Assembly (NCBI GenBank): GCA_012522445.1
Contig: JAAYKL010000015.1
Span: 1 to 64,000 of the forward strand
DNA: 64,000 nt
Source of the DNA: Myxococcales bacterium
GTDB taxonomy: Bacteria > Myxococcota_A > Polyangia > JAAYKL01
Direction of reading: 5' to 3'
Shown in pieces: positions 23,296 to 31,694 of the stretch. The translations under genes and the position numbers were made by a program. Under the pieces are notes generated by a model that did no database searches, was not told where the DNA came from, and saw only the letters and a program-made list of their open reading frames with translations. Position 1 is the first letter of the stretch. Every line of letters starts with the position of its first letter.

Positions 23296-25416
23296 TTAGA
23301 GTACCGAGATGCCGGCCAACACGTAGTCAGCGCTGTAGATAACGTCGCATTCGGTCACGCCCCACCAACCTTCGGCGTAGGAGTCTTCGGGGATGAAGTT
23401 GCCGTCCCAGATGCTCGGCTGCTCCCAGTGCCACATGGCGTGGGGCGGGGTGCCGGTGCGGGTGGTCTCGGGGTTGTCCCACAGCAGGGCCTTGGCCGGG
23501 GCGCCCGGTGCCAAGAAGCAGTTGTTGATGGCGTTGGGGCCGGACAGGAGGTAGCCCGGTGCCGGCGGGAAGAACTCACCGGTTTTGTTGATCATGTCGT
23601 TTTGGTGGTAGCCCCACTCCATGTGGTAGAAGCGGGTCGGCGGGCGGGTGCCCACACCGGTGGTCATCGAGTAGCCGTTGGGGTTGCGACCGTTGAGCCA
23701 GTGCCACAGGTCCCGCGCGGCGTGGAGGTATTTTTCGTCCTCGGTCAGCTTGTATACCGCGGCGAAGATATGAACCTTCTCGGCGAGGTTGGCGTTGTGG
23801 CCCCAGTAGTAGTCGTAGAGTTCGTCACAGGTGCGGTAGCCGTCTTTTTCGATGCGCGGGAATGCGAGATCCGCGGCTTTTACCATGCGCTCTTTGGCGA
23901 TGGCGCGGATGTCTTCGGGGGTCTCGGCATCCTGGGCCAAGCTGATGAGGCCGTAGCGGCTGATGTTCACCCAAGAACCGCGGAAGATGCCCTCTTCCAG
24001 GCTGCTGACGAGTTCGTGGTTGATGAGGGTTTTGACCACTTCGAGCGCCGAGGCGTCGCGCAGGCGCGTCCACATTTCGACGGCGGCAACAAAGCGCCCA
24101 GGCACGTCACCCCGGCCGTCGGGACCGTCGTCCCAGCGGGGCTGCTCGCTACCGTGTTTGTCTTTGTAAGCGGTTTTGTCGGGGTTTACCGATGTGTCGG
24201 GGCAGCCGTTGGGCAGCGTCGGACGCTCGCCCGTGGTACCGGGATTGGCCGCGGCCCAGCGGTGGTCTTTTTCGTCCACCGGGTGGTCATTGGGGTTCTC
24301 TTGCAGCCACTTCCAACCCAAGCGGGCGGCTTTTTCGTAGTCAGCGGCGATGGCGGCGTAGGGGGGGAATTGTTTGTAAATTTGCGCGGCTTGCGCGAGA
24401 ACGGCCACGGCCTTGGCCGTCGCTGCCGAGCTCACACCGCGAATCCAGCGGACGCTCATGTCCTGATCGGCCGGTCCCAGACCATCCCAACCGTGCACGG
24501 CTTCGCTGTGGCGGAAGGCGCCGTTCTTTTGCTGCAGCGACATGATCCAGTCGAGGCCCCAGGTGCTCTCGTCGATGATGTCCGGCACGCCGTTGCCCGA
24601 CTCGGGGATGTTTTGGTCGCCGTCTTTAAACATCTCGGGAGCCCACTCGTAAGCGTAGAGCAAAATTTGCGTGGAGGGCGCGGTAGAGGGGATGTACATG
24701 TCGTAGTTGCCCGCGTCGAACCAGCCTTTTTTCAGCTGCTCGCCCGGCCACCACTGTTTGTCGGGGCTGTCTTTCCAGTTGAGTTTTTTGTCGGGGTAAA
24801 AGGTGTAGTCCCAACCCACGTCGTTGTGCGCGTGGGAGACGCCCTTGCGGGGATAGGCGGCGCCGCGCCAAACGGCGTAGGGCTCCACCAGGGCGGTGCG
24901 GGTGCGCTGGAAGTAAAAGCTCTTCAGGCCCACCACCACAGCGTCGTCGTAATAGAGCGAGCGGAAATCGCCGATCTTAAACGGGTCGCTGTTGAGCAGC
25001 GGGTTGGAGGCGCCGCCCGCGGTGCGGATCGTGTAGGTGCCCGGCGTCTTGAGGGCGGTAATATCGACCTGCCAGACGGGGTCTTGCGAGGCTTCGTCGA
25101 GGCCGTATTCGCGAACGAGGTCGTCGGTGACGGTCAGGACGACGTTGCCCGCTTGGTCGACCACTTGCGCGCCCGCGGGATCAACGTTGAAGATGACGAT
25201 TTTTTTCCAGTCGGTGACGTAGCCCACCAAGTCGACCTTGACGGCTGGCACGTTGACGCCCGGCATGGCCGGACGGGGTTCCGACTGTACGGTGTCGCCC
25301 ACTTTGACGACGGCCACCGAACTGGCGGGTGGATTCTGCTGGGACGGCTGTGAACCGCCACAGGCAGCCGCCACGAGCCCTGCAACAAACAAAATGACGA
25401 GCCCTGCTCTTTTCAT
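23296..25416 (-). CDS. Glycoside hydrolase family 9 lipoprotein (cellulase/exo-glucosaminidase-like)
   Basis: 706 residues. Signal peptide with lipobox LVAAAC (Cys19), so surface or periplasmic and lipid-anchored. Residues about 55-165 are the Ig-like domain often found before GH9 catalytic domains. The (alpha/alpha)6 domain follows: GWFDAGNYDMY (232-242), NGVPDIIDE, QDMSVRWIRGVSSAATAKA, NPNGYSMTTGVGTRPPTRFYH, and near the end E689 (GVTECDVIYSADYVLAG), the likely acid. In most GH9 enzymes the first motif is DAGD, the second Asp being the base; here it is D234-A-G-N237, with another Asp at 239. Substrate may be cellodextrin or chitosan oligomer. Well-placed promoter upstream; no neighbour on this strand. 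Confidence 0.85.
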   Translation of the reverse strand: MKRAGLVILFVAGLVAAACGGSQPSQQNPPASSVAVVKVGDTVQSEPRPAMPGVNVPAVKVDLVGYVTDWKKIVIFNVDPAGAQVVDQAGNVVLTVTDDLVREYGLDEASQDPVWQVDITALKTPGTYTIRTAGGASNPLLNSDPFKIGDFRSLYYDDAVVVGLKSFYFQRTRTALVEPYAVWRGAAYPRKGVSHAHNDVGWDYTFYPDKKLNWKDSPDKQWWPGEQLKKGWFDAGNYDMYIPSTAPSTQILLYAYEWAPEMFKDGDQNIPESGNGVPDIIDESTWGLDWIMSLQQKNGAFRHSEAVHGWDGLGPADQDMSVRWIRGVSSAATAKAVAVLAQAAQIYKQFPPYAAIAADYEKAARLGWKWLQENPNDHPVDEKDHRWAAANPGTTGERPTLPNGCPDTSVNPDKTAYKDKHGSEQPRWDDGPDGRGDVPGRFVAAVEMWTRLRDASALEVVKTLINHELVSSLEEGIFRGSWVNISRYGLISLAQDAETPEDIRAIAKERMVKAADLAFPRIEKDGYRTCDELYDYYWGHNANLAEKVHIFAAVYKLTEDEKYLHAARDLWHWLNGRNPNGYSMTTGVGTRPPTRFYHMEWGYHQNDMINKTGEFFPPAPGYLLSGPNAINNCFLAPGAPAKALLWDNPETTRTGTPPHAMWHWEQPSIWDGNFIPEDSYAEGWWGVTECDVIYSADYVLAGISVL

Positions 25417-25430
25417 GTCTCTTCCCTTTC

Positions 25431-25480
25431 TGTTAGCTAGTTAGCTGGTTTTTTACTAATTTTGCATTTTGCATTTTATC
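25431..25480 (-). repeat. Short tandem repeats in the leader of the GH9 gene
   Basis: Two pairs of direct repeats lie between the -10 box and the ATG of the GH9 gene: TTTTGCAT twice (about 25459-25476, plus sense) and GTTAGCTA/GTTAGCT (25432-25447). They could bind a regulator. No known motif is recognised. Confidence 0.4.
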
Positions 25481-25503
25481 TGTGTCCGCGCGGCTCTTGT
25501 CAA
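25475..25503 (-). promoter_or_regulatory. Promoter of the GH9 gene
   Basis: On the minus strand TTGACA (25503-25498), 17 bases, GATAAA (25480-25475), with TAAAAT an alternative two bases further. The -35 box is a perfect consensus. It gives a leader of about 50 bases. Confidence 0.6.
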
Positions 25504-25564
25504 CCGTTCAACCGTACAATGCACCGGTAAAGTGACTTTCCGCGACAGCGGGAGCGGGATTTTT

Positions 25565-25578
25565 CCACTTAACAGTGG
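25565..25578 (+). promoter_or_regulatory. Short palindrome upstream of nifU
   Basis: CCACT-TAAC-AGTGG, about 100 bases before the nifU start. It might be an operator for an Fe-S-responsive (Rrf2-type) regulator, but no regulator gene is near and the dyad is short. Confidence 0.25.
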
Positions 25579-25679
25579 CTCCGTGCGCAAAACATGGTTA
25601 TTTGAAGGGCGGATACCCGGGCAAACACCACCTGTTTCCGGTGTCCCCAATCGACCTTATCGGCCAGAAGGAGGCCAAA

Positions 25680-26534
25680 ATGGCTTGGAATTATTCAGAA
25701 TTGGTCAAACAACATTTCTTTCAGCCCAAAAATGTCGGGCGCGTTGAAAACGCTGACGGCACGGGCGACGTTGGCTCCATCGCTTGTGGCGACGCCCTGT
25801 CGCTCACCATCGCCGTAGACAAAAACACCGACATCATCACCGACGCCAAGTTTCAAACCTTTGGGTGTGGCAGCGCCATCGCCGCCTCGTCCATGCTCAC
25901 CGAAATGATCAAAGGCAAAACCCTCGACGAGGCCTTAAAGGTCTCCAACGCCGACATCGCCAAAGCCCTGGGCGGACTGCCACCCGAAAAGATGCACTGC
26001 TCGGTCATGGGGCGCGAGGCCCTGGAAGCGGCAGTGAACAATTACCGCGGCATCACCCCGGAGGCCCACGACGAAGAGGAGGGCCGCGTCATCTGCACCT
26101 GCTTCGGCGTCACCGAGGGCAAACTGCGCCACGTCATCGCCGAAAACGACCTGCGCACCCTCGAGGACATCACCAACTACACCAAGGCCGGCGGCGGTTG
26201 CGGCGCCTGCATCGACGAACTCGAAATCCTGCTCGAGGAGCACCTGCAACAAAAACCCCACACACCAACCCCCACCGCGGCGCGCCAGCCCCTAACCAAT
26301 CTGCAGCGCATCTCCCTCATCCAGGAGCTGCTCGACCACGAAGTCCGCCCCATTCTGCAGGAGGACGCCGGCGACTTAGAGCTCGTCGACATCGACGGGC
26401 TTCGGGTGACCATCCGCATGGTGGGCCAGTGCTCTGGCTGTCGGGCAGCGGGCCTCACCACCAAGTGGATCGAGGACAAACTGCGCGAAATCGTCGACCC
26501 CGCCATCGAGCTACACGTCAAAGAGGATCTATAA
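25680..26534 (+). CDS. nifU: NifU-type Fe-S cluster scaffold, full three-domain form
   Basis: 284 residues. ATG 25680 follows AAGGAGG by five bases; the frame runs further upstream but has no such site. Three domains are visible. Residues 1-125 are the IscU-like scaffold with Cys36, Cys63, Cys107 and the Asp after Cys36. Residues 136-190 hold the permanent [2Fe-2S] domain with Cys139, Cys141, Cys174 and Cys177. The C-terminal Nfu domain (about 205-284) has GQCSGCRAAG. The cysteine positions agree almost one for one with Azotobacter NifU. It builds clusters with sulfur from NifS, whose gene starts four bases later. No nitrogenase gene is in view, so a general role is likely. Confidence 0.94.
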   Translation: MAWNYSELVKQHFFQPKNVGRVENADGTGDVGSIACGDALSLTIAVDKNTDIITDAKFQTFGCGSAIAASSMLTEMIKGKTLDEALKVSNADIAKALGGLPPEKMHCSVMGREALEAAVNNYRGITPEAHDEEEGRVICTCFGVTEGKLRHVIAENDLRTLEDITNYTKAGGGCGACIDELEILLEEHLQQKPHTPTPTAARQPLTNLQRISLIQELLDHEVRPILQEDAGDLELVDIDGLRVTIRMVGQCSGCRAAGLTTKWIEDKLREIVDPAIELHVKEDL

Positions 26535-26537
26535 AAT

Positions 26538-27695
26538 ATGAAACGGGTATATGCCGACAACAACGCCACCACCCAGGTGGCCCCCGAAGTACTCGATGCC
26601 ATGATGCCGTACCTGACCGAAAAATACGGCAACCCCTCGAGCATGCACGAATTTGGCGGACAAGTGGGAAAGGTCATCGAAGACGCCCGCGAAAAGGTCG
26701 CCCTGGCCCTGGGCGCGCAAAACGCCACCGAAATCGTCTTTCTTAGCTGCGGCACCGAGTCCGACAACACCGCCATTCGCTCGGCCCTGGCCACCAAAAA
26801 GGACCGCCGCAAAATCGTCACCACCCGCGTCGAACACCCGGCGGTGCTCACCCTGTGTCGCCACCTAGAGCGCGAGGGCTATCAGGTGCGTTACCTGCCC
26901 GTCGACCGGCAGGGCAACCTCAACCTCGACGATCTGCGCGACGCCATGGACGACCAGGTGGCGGTGGTCTCCATCATGGCGGCCAACAACGAAACCGGCG
27001 TCCTCTATCCCGTGGCCGAGGCCGCGCGCATCGCCCACCAACACGGCGCCCTCTTCCACACCGACGCGGTCCAAATCATGGGCAAGGTGCCGCTAAACCT
27101 CCAAGAGACCGACATCGACCTGCTGTCTATCTCCGGACACAAAATCCACGCGCCCAAGGGCATCGGCGCCTTGTACATCCGGCGGGGCAGCCGATTTCGC
27201 CCGATGATCCTCGGCGGACACCAGGAGCGCGGGCGGCGCGGCGGCACCGAAAATGTGCCGGGCATCGTGGCCCTGGGCAAGGCCGCCGAGTTGTCGCTGC
27301 AGCACATCGACGACGAGCAGACCCGCGTGCGCGCCCTGCGCGACCGCCTCGAAACCGCCTTGCTGCGCATCCCCAACAGCATCGTCAACGGCGACCGGGA
27401 CAACCGACTGCCGGGCACCCTCAACATCAGCTTCGAGTTCGTCGAGGGCGAGGCCATGCTGCTCATGCTCGACCAAGTGGGCATCTGCGCCTCCTCGGGG
27501 TCGGCGTGCACCTCGGGCACCCTGGAGCCCTCCCACGTGCTCCGCGCCCTGGGCGTACCCTTCAGCTTTGCCCACGGCTCACTGCGCTTCTCCTTCGGCC
27601 GCTACAACAACGACGCCGACGTCGACCACATCATCGAAACCCTGCCTCCCATCATCGAGCGCCTGCGCGAAATCTCGCCCTTTAAGCCCGCTTAA
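26538..27695 (+). CDS. nifS: Cysteine desulfurase, NifS type
   Basis: 385 residues, a fold-I PLP enzyme. MKRVYADNNATTQVAPEVLDAM is the standard opening; AANNETGVLYPV and FHTDAVQIMGK bind PLP; the PLP lysine is in LSISGHKIHAPKG (about 203); the sulfur-carrying cysteine is in ASSGSACTSGT (about 325), in the short loop of the NifS/IscS class I enzymes. It moves sulfur from cysteine to NifU as persulfide. The start is four bases after the nifU stop. Length and motifs agree with NifS more than SufS. Confidence 0.94.
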   Translation: MKRVYADNNATTQVAPEVLDAMMPYLTEKYGNPSSMHEFGGQVGKVIEDAREKVALALGAQNATEIVFLSCGTESDNTAIRSALATKKDRRKIVTTRVEHPAVLTLCRHLEREGYQVRYLPVDRQGNLNLDDLRDAMDDQVAVVSIMAANNETGVLYPVAEAARIAHQHGALFHTDAVQIMGKVPLNLQETDIDLLSISGHKIHAPKGIGALYIRRGSRFRPMILGGHQERGRRGGTENVPGIVALGKAAELSLQHIDDEQTRVRALRDRLETALLRIPNSIVNGDRDNRLPGTLNISFEFVEGEAMLLMLDQVGICASSGSACTSGTLEPSHVLRALGVPFSFAHGSLRFSFGRYNNDADVDHIIETLPPIIERLREISPFKPA

Positions 27696-27830
27696 GCCCG
27701 CACCACCTGCCTTTTGCCGCACCCTTTTGCGCGTTTCCACGCTTCAAAAACCGCGGCGCATGTGCCATCTTTGAAGGCGATCACCGACGAACAATCGTCT
27801 TTGCCGCAACCGCAATAAGGAAGTAACGCG

Positions 27831-28562
27831 ATGGAATTTGTTGCCCTGGGAATCGGCGATGCGTTTTCGCAGCATTATTACTCTTCGTGCTTGATGATTC
27901 ACCACCAAGGCGCGCAGCTCCTCCTCGACTGCCCGCACCCCATCCGCAAAATCATGTACGAGGCGGGCCAAACCAGCGGCATTGCCATGGACGTCGACAC
28001 CATCGACGCGGTGCTGCTCACCCACCTGCACGCCGACCACGCCAGCGGCATCGAGGGCCTGGGCTTTTACGGGCGACACGTCATCCAGCGCCAGCTCACC
28101 CTGGCGGCCCACCCCGACGTGCTGGGCGGCCTGTGGTCCGGCCAACTCGAACACGTCATGGCGCCCCTGTGCGACCCCCCGGCCGACCGGCGGCGCTTCA
28201 GCGACTACTTCAACGCCATCGAGCTCAGCGACACCGCCGAAACCGCCATCGGTCCCTTCGCCGTTCAGTGCCGCAAAACGCGCCACCACGTACCCACCAC
28301 CGCCTTTCGCATCCGCGCTGGCGGGCGCACCCTGGGCTACAGCGCCGACACCGCCTTCGACCCCGAACTCATCGACTGGCTCTCCGCCGCCGACCTCATC
28401 ATCCACGAGTCCAACTACGGCAGCCACACCCCCTACGAAAGCCTGCTGGCCCTGCCCCAGGCGCTGCGCGACAAAATGCGCCTCATCCACCTGCCCGACG
28501 ACTTCGATCGCGACGCCAGCCGCATCGAACCCCTGCGACAAGGACGGCGCTACATCATATGA
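27831..28562 (+). CDS. Metallo-beta-lactamase-fold hydrolase, RNase Z/phosphodiesterase-like
   Basis: 243 residues. THLHADHASG (65-70 metal-binding HxHxDH) and later His residues in KTRHHVPTTAFRI, the Asp of GYSADTAFD and the His of IIHESNYG complete the two-metal site. This is the RNase Z/cyclic-nucleotide-phosphodiesterase side of the superfamily, but the exosite arm of tRNase Z is not visible, so the substrate is open. It lies 135 bases after nifS on the same strand and its stop overlaps the next ATG by four bases. An AAGGA site precedes the ATG. Confidence 0.75.
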   Translation: MEFVALGIGDAFSQHYYSSCLMIHHQGAQLLLDCPHPIRKIMYEAGQTSGIAMDVDTIDAVLLTHLHADHASGIEGLGFYGRHVIQRQLTLAAHPDVLGGLWSGQLEHVMAPLCDPPADRRRFSDYFNAIELSDTAETAIGPFAVQCRKTRHHVPTTAFRIRAGGRTLGYSADTAFDPELIDWLSAADLIIHESNYGSHTPYESLLALPQALRDKMRLIHLPDDFDRDASRIEPLRQGRRYII

Positions 28563-28855
28563 TGTCGCTCACCTGGCTCGAATTTCTCGGCTGGATCCCC
28601 GCCGTGGTGTTTCCCCTGGCCACCGTGGTGCAGTTCGTCGCCCTCATCCGCGCCAAAACAGCCGATGGGGTGAGCCGCACCACCTGGGCCCTCTTCGGCG
28701 TCGCCAACGTGGCCATGTATTTGTTCGCCGAAAAATACCTCGCCCTACAGGCCATCTTCGCATTTCTGGGCACGGCGGCCCTCGACTTCGCCATCGTCGC
28801 CTACGCCACCTGGCTCAAACGACAGCGTTCCCAGCAATCGCCAAACGCGCGTTAA
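28559..28855 (+). CDS. PQ-loop / SemiSWEET-like three-helix membrane protein
   Basis: 98 residues from ATG 28559 (the very next codon is also ATG). Three membrane helices: about 6-26 (LGWIPAVVFPLATVVQFVALI), 40-60 (TWALFGVANVAMYLFAEKY) and 63-86 (ALQAIFAFLGTAALDFAIVAYATW). The first carries the Pro...Gln pair of PQ-loop proteins (FPLATVVQF) followed by RAKTADGVS, as in SemiSWEET sugar transporters, which work as dimers of such triple-helix bundles. Substrate unknown. ATGA overlap couples it to the metallo-beta-lactamase-fold gene. Confidence 0.7.
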   Translation: MMSLTWLEFLGWIPAVVFPLATVVQFVALIRAKTADGVSRTTWALFGVANVAMYLFAEKYLALQAIFAFLGTAALDFAIVAYATWLKRQRSQQSPNAR

Positions 28856-28882
28856 GTCCCCAAACAACGCCGTAGGAAACGC

Positions 28883-29575
28883 TCAGCGCGGCGCGGCGCG
28901 ATCGCCGAAGATGGCAGTACCCACCCGGACAATGGTCGCGCCCTCGGCGATGGCCACCTCGAAGTCGTGGCTCATGCCCATGGAGAGATGGGGTAGGCGC
29001 GCTGGACCTCCCAGGCGATCCCGCAGGGTGCGCAGGGCGCGAAAGTAGGTGCGGGTGTCCTCGGGTTCGAGCTCGAAGGGCGGCAGGGTCATCAGGCCGC
29101 GAACCCGCAACGACGGAAAGGCGTCGAGTTGCTCGAGCAGGGCGGCGGCTTCCTCGGCGCAACAGCCCGATTTTTGCGCCTCCCCACCCACATTGACCTG
29201 GAGCAGCACATCGACGGTGCGGGACAGGGCCTGGGCGCGCTGCTCCAAGGCTTCGGCCAGGCGCACCGACGCCACGGTTTCGAGCAGGTGCACGTGGGGT
29301 ACGACAAACTTGGCCTTGTTGCGCTGCAGGGCGCCGATGAAATGCCAGCGGATGTCCGGCAAGTGGGCGAGCTGTTCGGCTTTCTCCACGAGCTCTTGCG
29401 CGTAGCTCTCGCCGAATTCGCGCTGCCCGGCCTCGTAGGCCTCCTGGAGGGCCGACGCCGGGTGAAACTTGGACACGGCCACCAACGCGACGCTCGACGG
29501 GTCGCGCCCGCAGCCCTGGCAAGCCCGCGCAATGGCCCCGCGGATGTCCGCGAGTCTGGTACCGATATCGCTCAT
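28883..29575 (-). CDS. yggS: YggS/PROSC family PLP-binding protein
   Basis: 230 residues. Lys36 in LVAVSKFHP binds PLP; GENYAQE is replaced by FGESYAQELVEK; WHFIGALQRNKAK and LLQVNVGGEAQKSGC are family motifs, as is SMGMSHDFEVAIAEGATIVRVGTAIFG at the end. These proteins hold PLP and help keep B6 vitamers in balance rather than acting as a racemase. The ATG at 29575 overlaps the maf stop by four bases. Confidence 0.92.
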   Translation of the reverse strand: MSDIGTRLADIRGAIARACQGCGRDPSSVALVAVSKFHPASALQEAYEAGQREFGESYAQELVEKAEQLAHLPDIRWHFIGALQRNKAKFVVPHVHLLETVASVRLAEALEQRAQALSRTVDVLLQVNVGGEAQKSGCCAEEAAALLEQLDAFPSLRVRGLMTLPPFELEPEDTRTYFRALRTLRDRLGGPARLPHLSMGMSHDFEVAIAEGATIVRVGTAIFGDRAAPR

Positions 29576-30186
29576 GGGTGCAAAAAGGACGGCAAGGCGC
29601 CCTGGCGCTGCAATTCTCGCACGACCCGCGAAATGGGCAAGCCCACCACGTTGAAATAATCGCCGACCAGGCTGTGCACGAGGAAGGCGCCGATGCCCTG
29701 GATGGCGTACGAACCGGCCTTGTCGCGCCCTTCGCCACACGCGGCATAGGCGGTGATTTGCGCGGCGCTCAACGCGTGAAAGCGCACGTCGGTCCGCACA
29801 AAATCGGCGTGCCATTCGCCCTGGTGGCGGCCCACCGCATAGCCGGTCACCACGCAGTGGGTGCGCCCCGACAATCGCGAGAGCATGCGCTCGGCCTCGG
29901 CATCGGAGGCGGGTTTGCCCAGCACCTCGTCGTCGACAATGACCACGGTGTCGGCTCCCACGACAAAGGGCCGGCGTCCCTGGGCAGCCAATTGGGTGGC
30001 CACCCGCAGCGCCTTCTCGCCCGCCAGCCGCACGGCGCTGGACACCGGCGTCTCGTTGGGCAGGGGCGTTTCGTCGATGTCCGCCGCGATGACCTCGATG
30101 GCGATGCCCATCTCTTCGAACATGCGCTTTCGGCGGGGCGAGGCCGAGGCGAGGACAATCGGGGCTTCGATGGGCGCAGAGGACAT
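29572..30186 (-). CDS. maf: Maf-family nucleoside triphosphate pyrophosphatase
   Basis: 204 residues. LASASPRRKRMFEEMGI is the N-terminal Maf motif with the SxRR nucleotide loop, VVGADTVVIVDDEVLGKP holds the catalytic Asp, GRTHCVVTG and DKAGSYAIQGIGAFLV complete the site. Maf enzymes hydrolyse non-standard or canonical NTPs (dTTP, UTP or modified bases) to monophosphates and can affect septum formation. Residues after SASPRR suggest the YhdE-type dTTP/UTP branch, but this is not secure. Overlaps yggS by four bases and follows the epimerase gene after 12. Confidence 0.9.
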   Translation of the reverse strand: MSSAPIEAPIVLASASPRRKRMFEEMGIAIEVIAADIDETPLPNETPVSSAVRLAGEKALRVATQLAAQGRRPFVVGADTVVIVDDEVLGKPASDAEAERMLSRLSGRTHCVVTGYAVGRHQGEWHADFVRTDVRFHALSAAQITAYAACGEGRDKAGSYAIQGIGAFLVHSLVGDYFNVVGLPISRVVRELQRQGALPSFLHP

Positions 30187-30198
30187 GGCGGTAGGCCG

Positions 30199-31167
30199 TT
30201 ACTTATTGGCGTGGGGATTGGCGCCGTGTTGCGCCAGCAGCCAGTCGCAGGTTTTGGCGATGCCCGCCTCGATGTCCACCTGGGGCGCGTAACCGAGCAC
30301 CGCAGCGGCGCGAGAGAGGTCTGCGGCGGTAATGGCGACATCCCCGGGCTGGTCGGGCTTGTGCTCCACGATGGGGGTGCGGCCCAGGCGCGCGGCGATG
30401 AGGGAGACCAAGCGGTTTAACGATGTGGGCGTCTCGCCGCCGAGGTTGAGGATTTCAAAGCCCGCGCAGCGCTCAATGGAAGCGCGGATGCCCGCCACAA
30501 TGTCGCTGATGTAGGTGTAGTCGCGGCTGGATTCGCCGTCGCCGAACAGCGAGATGGGGGCGTCGCGCAACATGGCGTCGGCAAAGAGGTGAATCGCCAT
30601 CTCCGGGCGTTGCCGGGGGCCGTAAACCGTGAAGAAGCGCAGGGCGTGCACGTGCAGGCCGTAGAGGTGGTGGTAGGTGTAGCACAGGGTCTCGCCCGCC
30701 ACCTTGGTGGCCGCGTAGGGCGAAATGGGGCGCATGACCGGGTCGGTTTCGCGAAAGGGCACGTCGGTGCGCCCGCCATACACCGACGACGACGAGGCGA
30801 AGACCAGCTTGGACACCCCGTGGACGCGGCAGGCCTCCAGGATGTTGAGGGTGCCCCGGATGTTGACCTCTTCGTAGATGGCCGGATTTTCAATAGAGGG
30901 CCGTACCCCAGCCCAGGCCGCGAGGTGCACCACGACGTCGGGACCCGCTTGAAATAGGCGCGACAACAGCGGCGCGTCGAGGATGTCGCCTTCGACCAGG
31001 GAGAACCCCGGCGCCGACTGCAGGGGCGCGACGTTGGCCCGCTTGATGGCGGGGTCGTAAAAGGCGTTGAAGTTGTCCAGGCAGGTCACTTGGTGCCCGT
31101 CCGCCAGGAGGGCCTCGCACAGGTGGGCGCCGATGAAGCCCGCGCCGCCGGTGACCAGGATGTGCAT
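30199..31167 (-). CDS. NAD-dependent sugar-nucleotide epimerase (UDP-glucuronate/UDP-glucose 4-epimerase type)
   Basis: 322 residues from ATG 31167, whose ATG shares a base with the panD stop (TGATG). Short-chain dehydrogenase fold: GGAGFIG (7-13) binds NAD; Ser127-128 in [10 protein letters not shown], and Tyr151/Lys155 in YAATKVAGE are catalytic. [19 protein letters not shown] and [12 protein letters not shown] are typical of UDP-glucuronate 4-epimerases. Product would be a precursor for capsule, O-antigen or lipopolysaccharide. Pairing with panD, maf and yggS looks like chance operon packing rather than pathway logic. Confidence 0.85.
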   Translation of the reverse strand: MHILVTGGAGFIGAHLCEALLADGHQVTCLDNFNAFYDPAIKRANVAPLQSAPGFSLVEGDILDAPLLSRLFQAGPDVVVHLAAWAGVRPSIENPAIYEEVNIRGTLNILEACRVHGVSKLVFASSSSVYGGRTDVPFRETDPVMRPISPYAATKVAGETLCYTYHHLYGLHVHALRFFTVYGPRQRPEMAIHLFADAMLRDAPISLFGDGESSRDYTYISDIVAGIRASIERCAGFEILNLGGETPTSLNRLVSLIAARLGRTPIVEHKPDQPGDVAITAADLSRAAAVLGYAPQVDIEAGIAKTCDWLLAQHGANPHANK

Positions 31168-31556
31168 CAGACCGCGCGCAGGGGGCCCGGAACTTCGCGG
31201 TAACGCTGGTTGACGATGCGGTTGTCTTTGTCGACCAATACCACCGTGGGCTCGTAATTTTTTAGTTCGTCTGCATCGTAGTCGGCAAACGTGGCGATGA
31301 TCACCAGGTCGCCGGGCTCGTTTTGATGCGCCGCCGCGCCGTTGATGCACACCGTCCCCGAACCCGCCGGGCCAGCCAGGGCGTAGGTTTCGATGCGCGT
31401 CCCGCGCGTGACATTCCAGATGTGGACTTTTTCGTGGCACAAAATATCTGCCGCGCGCAGCAAATCAGCGTCAATCGTTACGCTGCCTTCGTATTCGAGG
31501 TCGGCGTGCGTGACCGTCGCGCGGTGAATTTTGGACTTAAACATCGTTCGTTTCAT
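31167..31556 (-). CDS. panD: Aspartate 1-decarboxylase proenzyme
   Basis: 129 residues, with a GAGGAG site eight bases before ATG 31556. The protein cleaves itself between Gly24 and Ser25 (EYEGSVTID) to make the pyruvoyl cofactor; Lys9 and the [14 protein letters not shown] and [16 protein letters not shown] segments are conserved. It makes beta-alanine for pantothenate and coenzyme A. Typical length. No other pantothenate gene is near. Confidence 0.95.
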   Translation of the reverse strand: MKRTMFKSKIHRATVTHADLEYEGSVTIDADLLRAADILCHEKVHIWNVTRGTRIETYALAGPAGSGTVCINGAAAHQNEPGDLVIIATFADYDADELKNYEPTVVLVDKDNRIVNQRYREVPGPLRAV

Positions 31557-31631
31557 CGCAAAGGCTCCTCAGCGGGACGGCGTGTCGTTCGGCAAAAGGC
31601 TGATACCACCGCCGTTCTTCCCTGACACGGC

Positions 31632-31661
31632 CTTATACTTGATAATCACGAAAACATGCAA
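31632..31661 (-). promoter_or_regulatory. Promoter of the panD operon
   Basis: On the minus strand TTGCAT (31661-31656), 18 bases, TATAAG (31637-31632). The leader would be about 70 bases and includes the GAGGAG site. Confidence 0.55.
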
Positions 31662-31694
31662 TGTCCGCATGCGAAAGTTTTGCGGGGATGACGG

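Noticed and set aside
23428-25353. A 641-codon plus-strand frame opposite the GH9 gene
   Set aside because: Shadow of the GH9 gene with Val/Gly/Arg-rich content and no recognisable domain.
25680-27695. nifU-nifS as part of a nitrogen-fixation cluster
   Set aside because: No nifH, D, K, E, N or B within the window, and the following genes are unrelated to nitrogenase.
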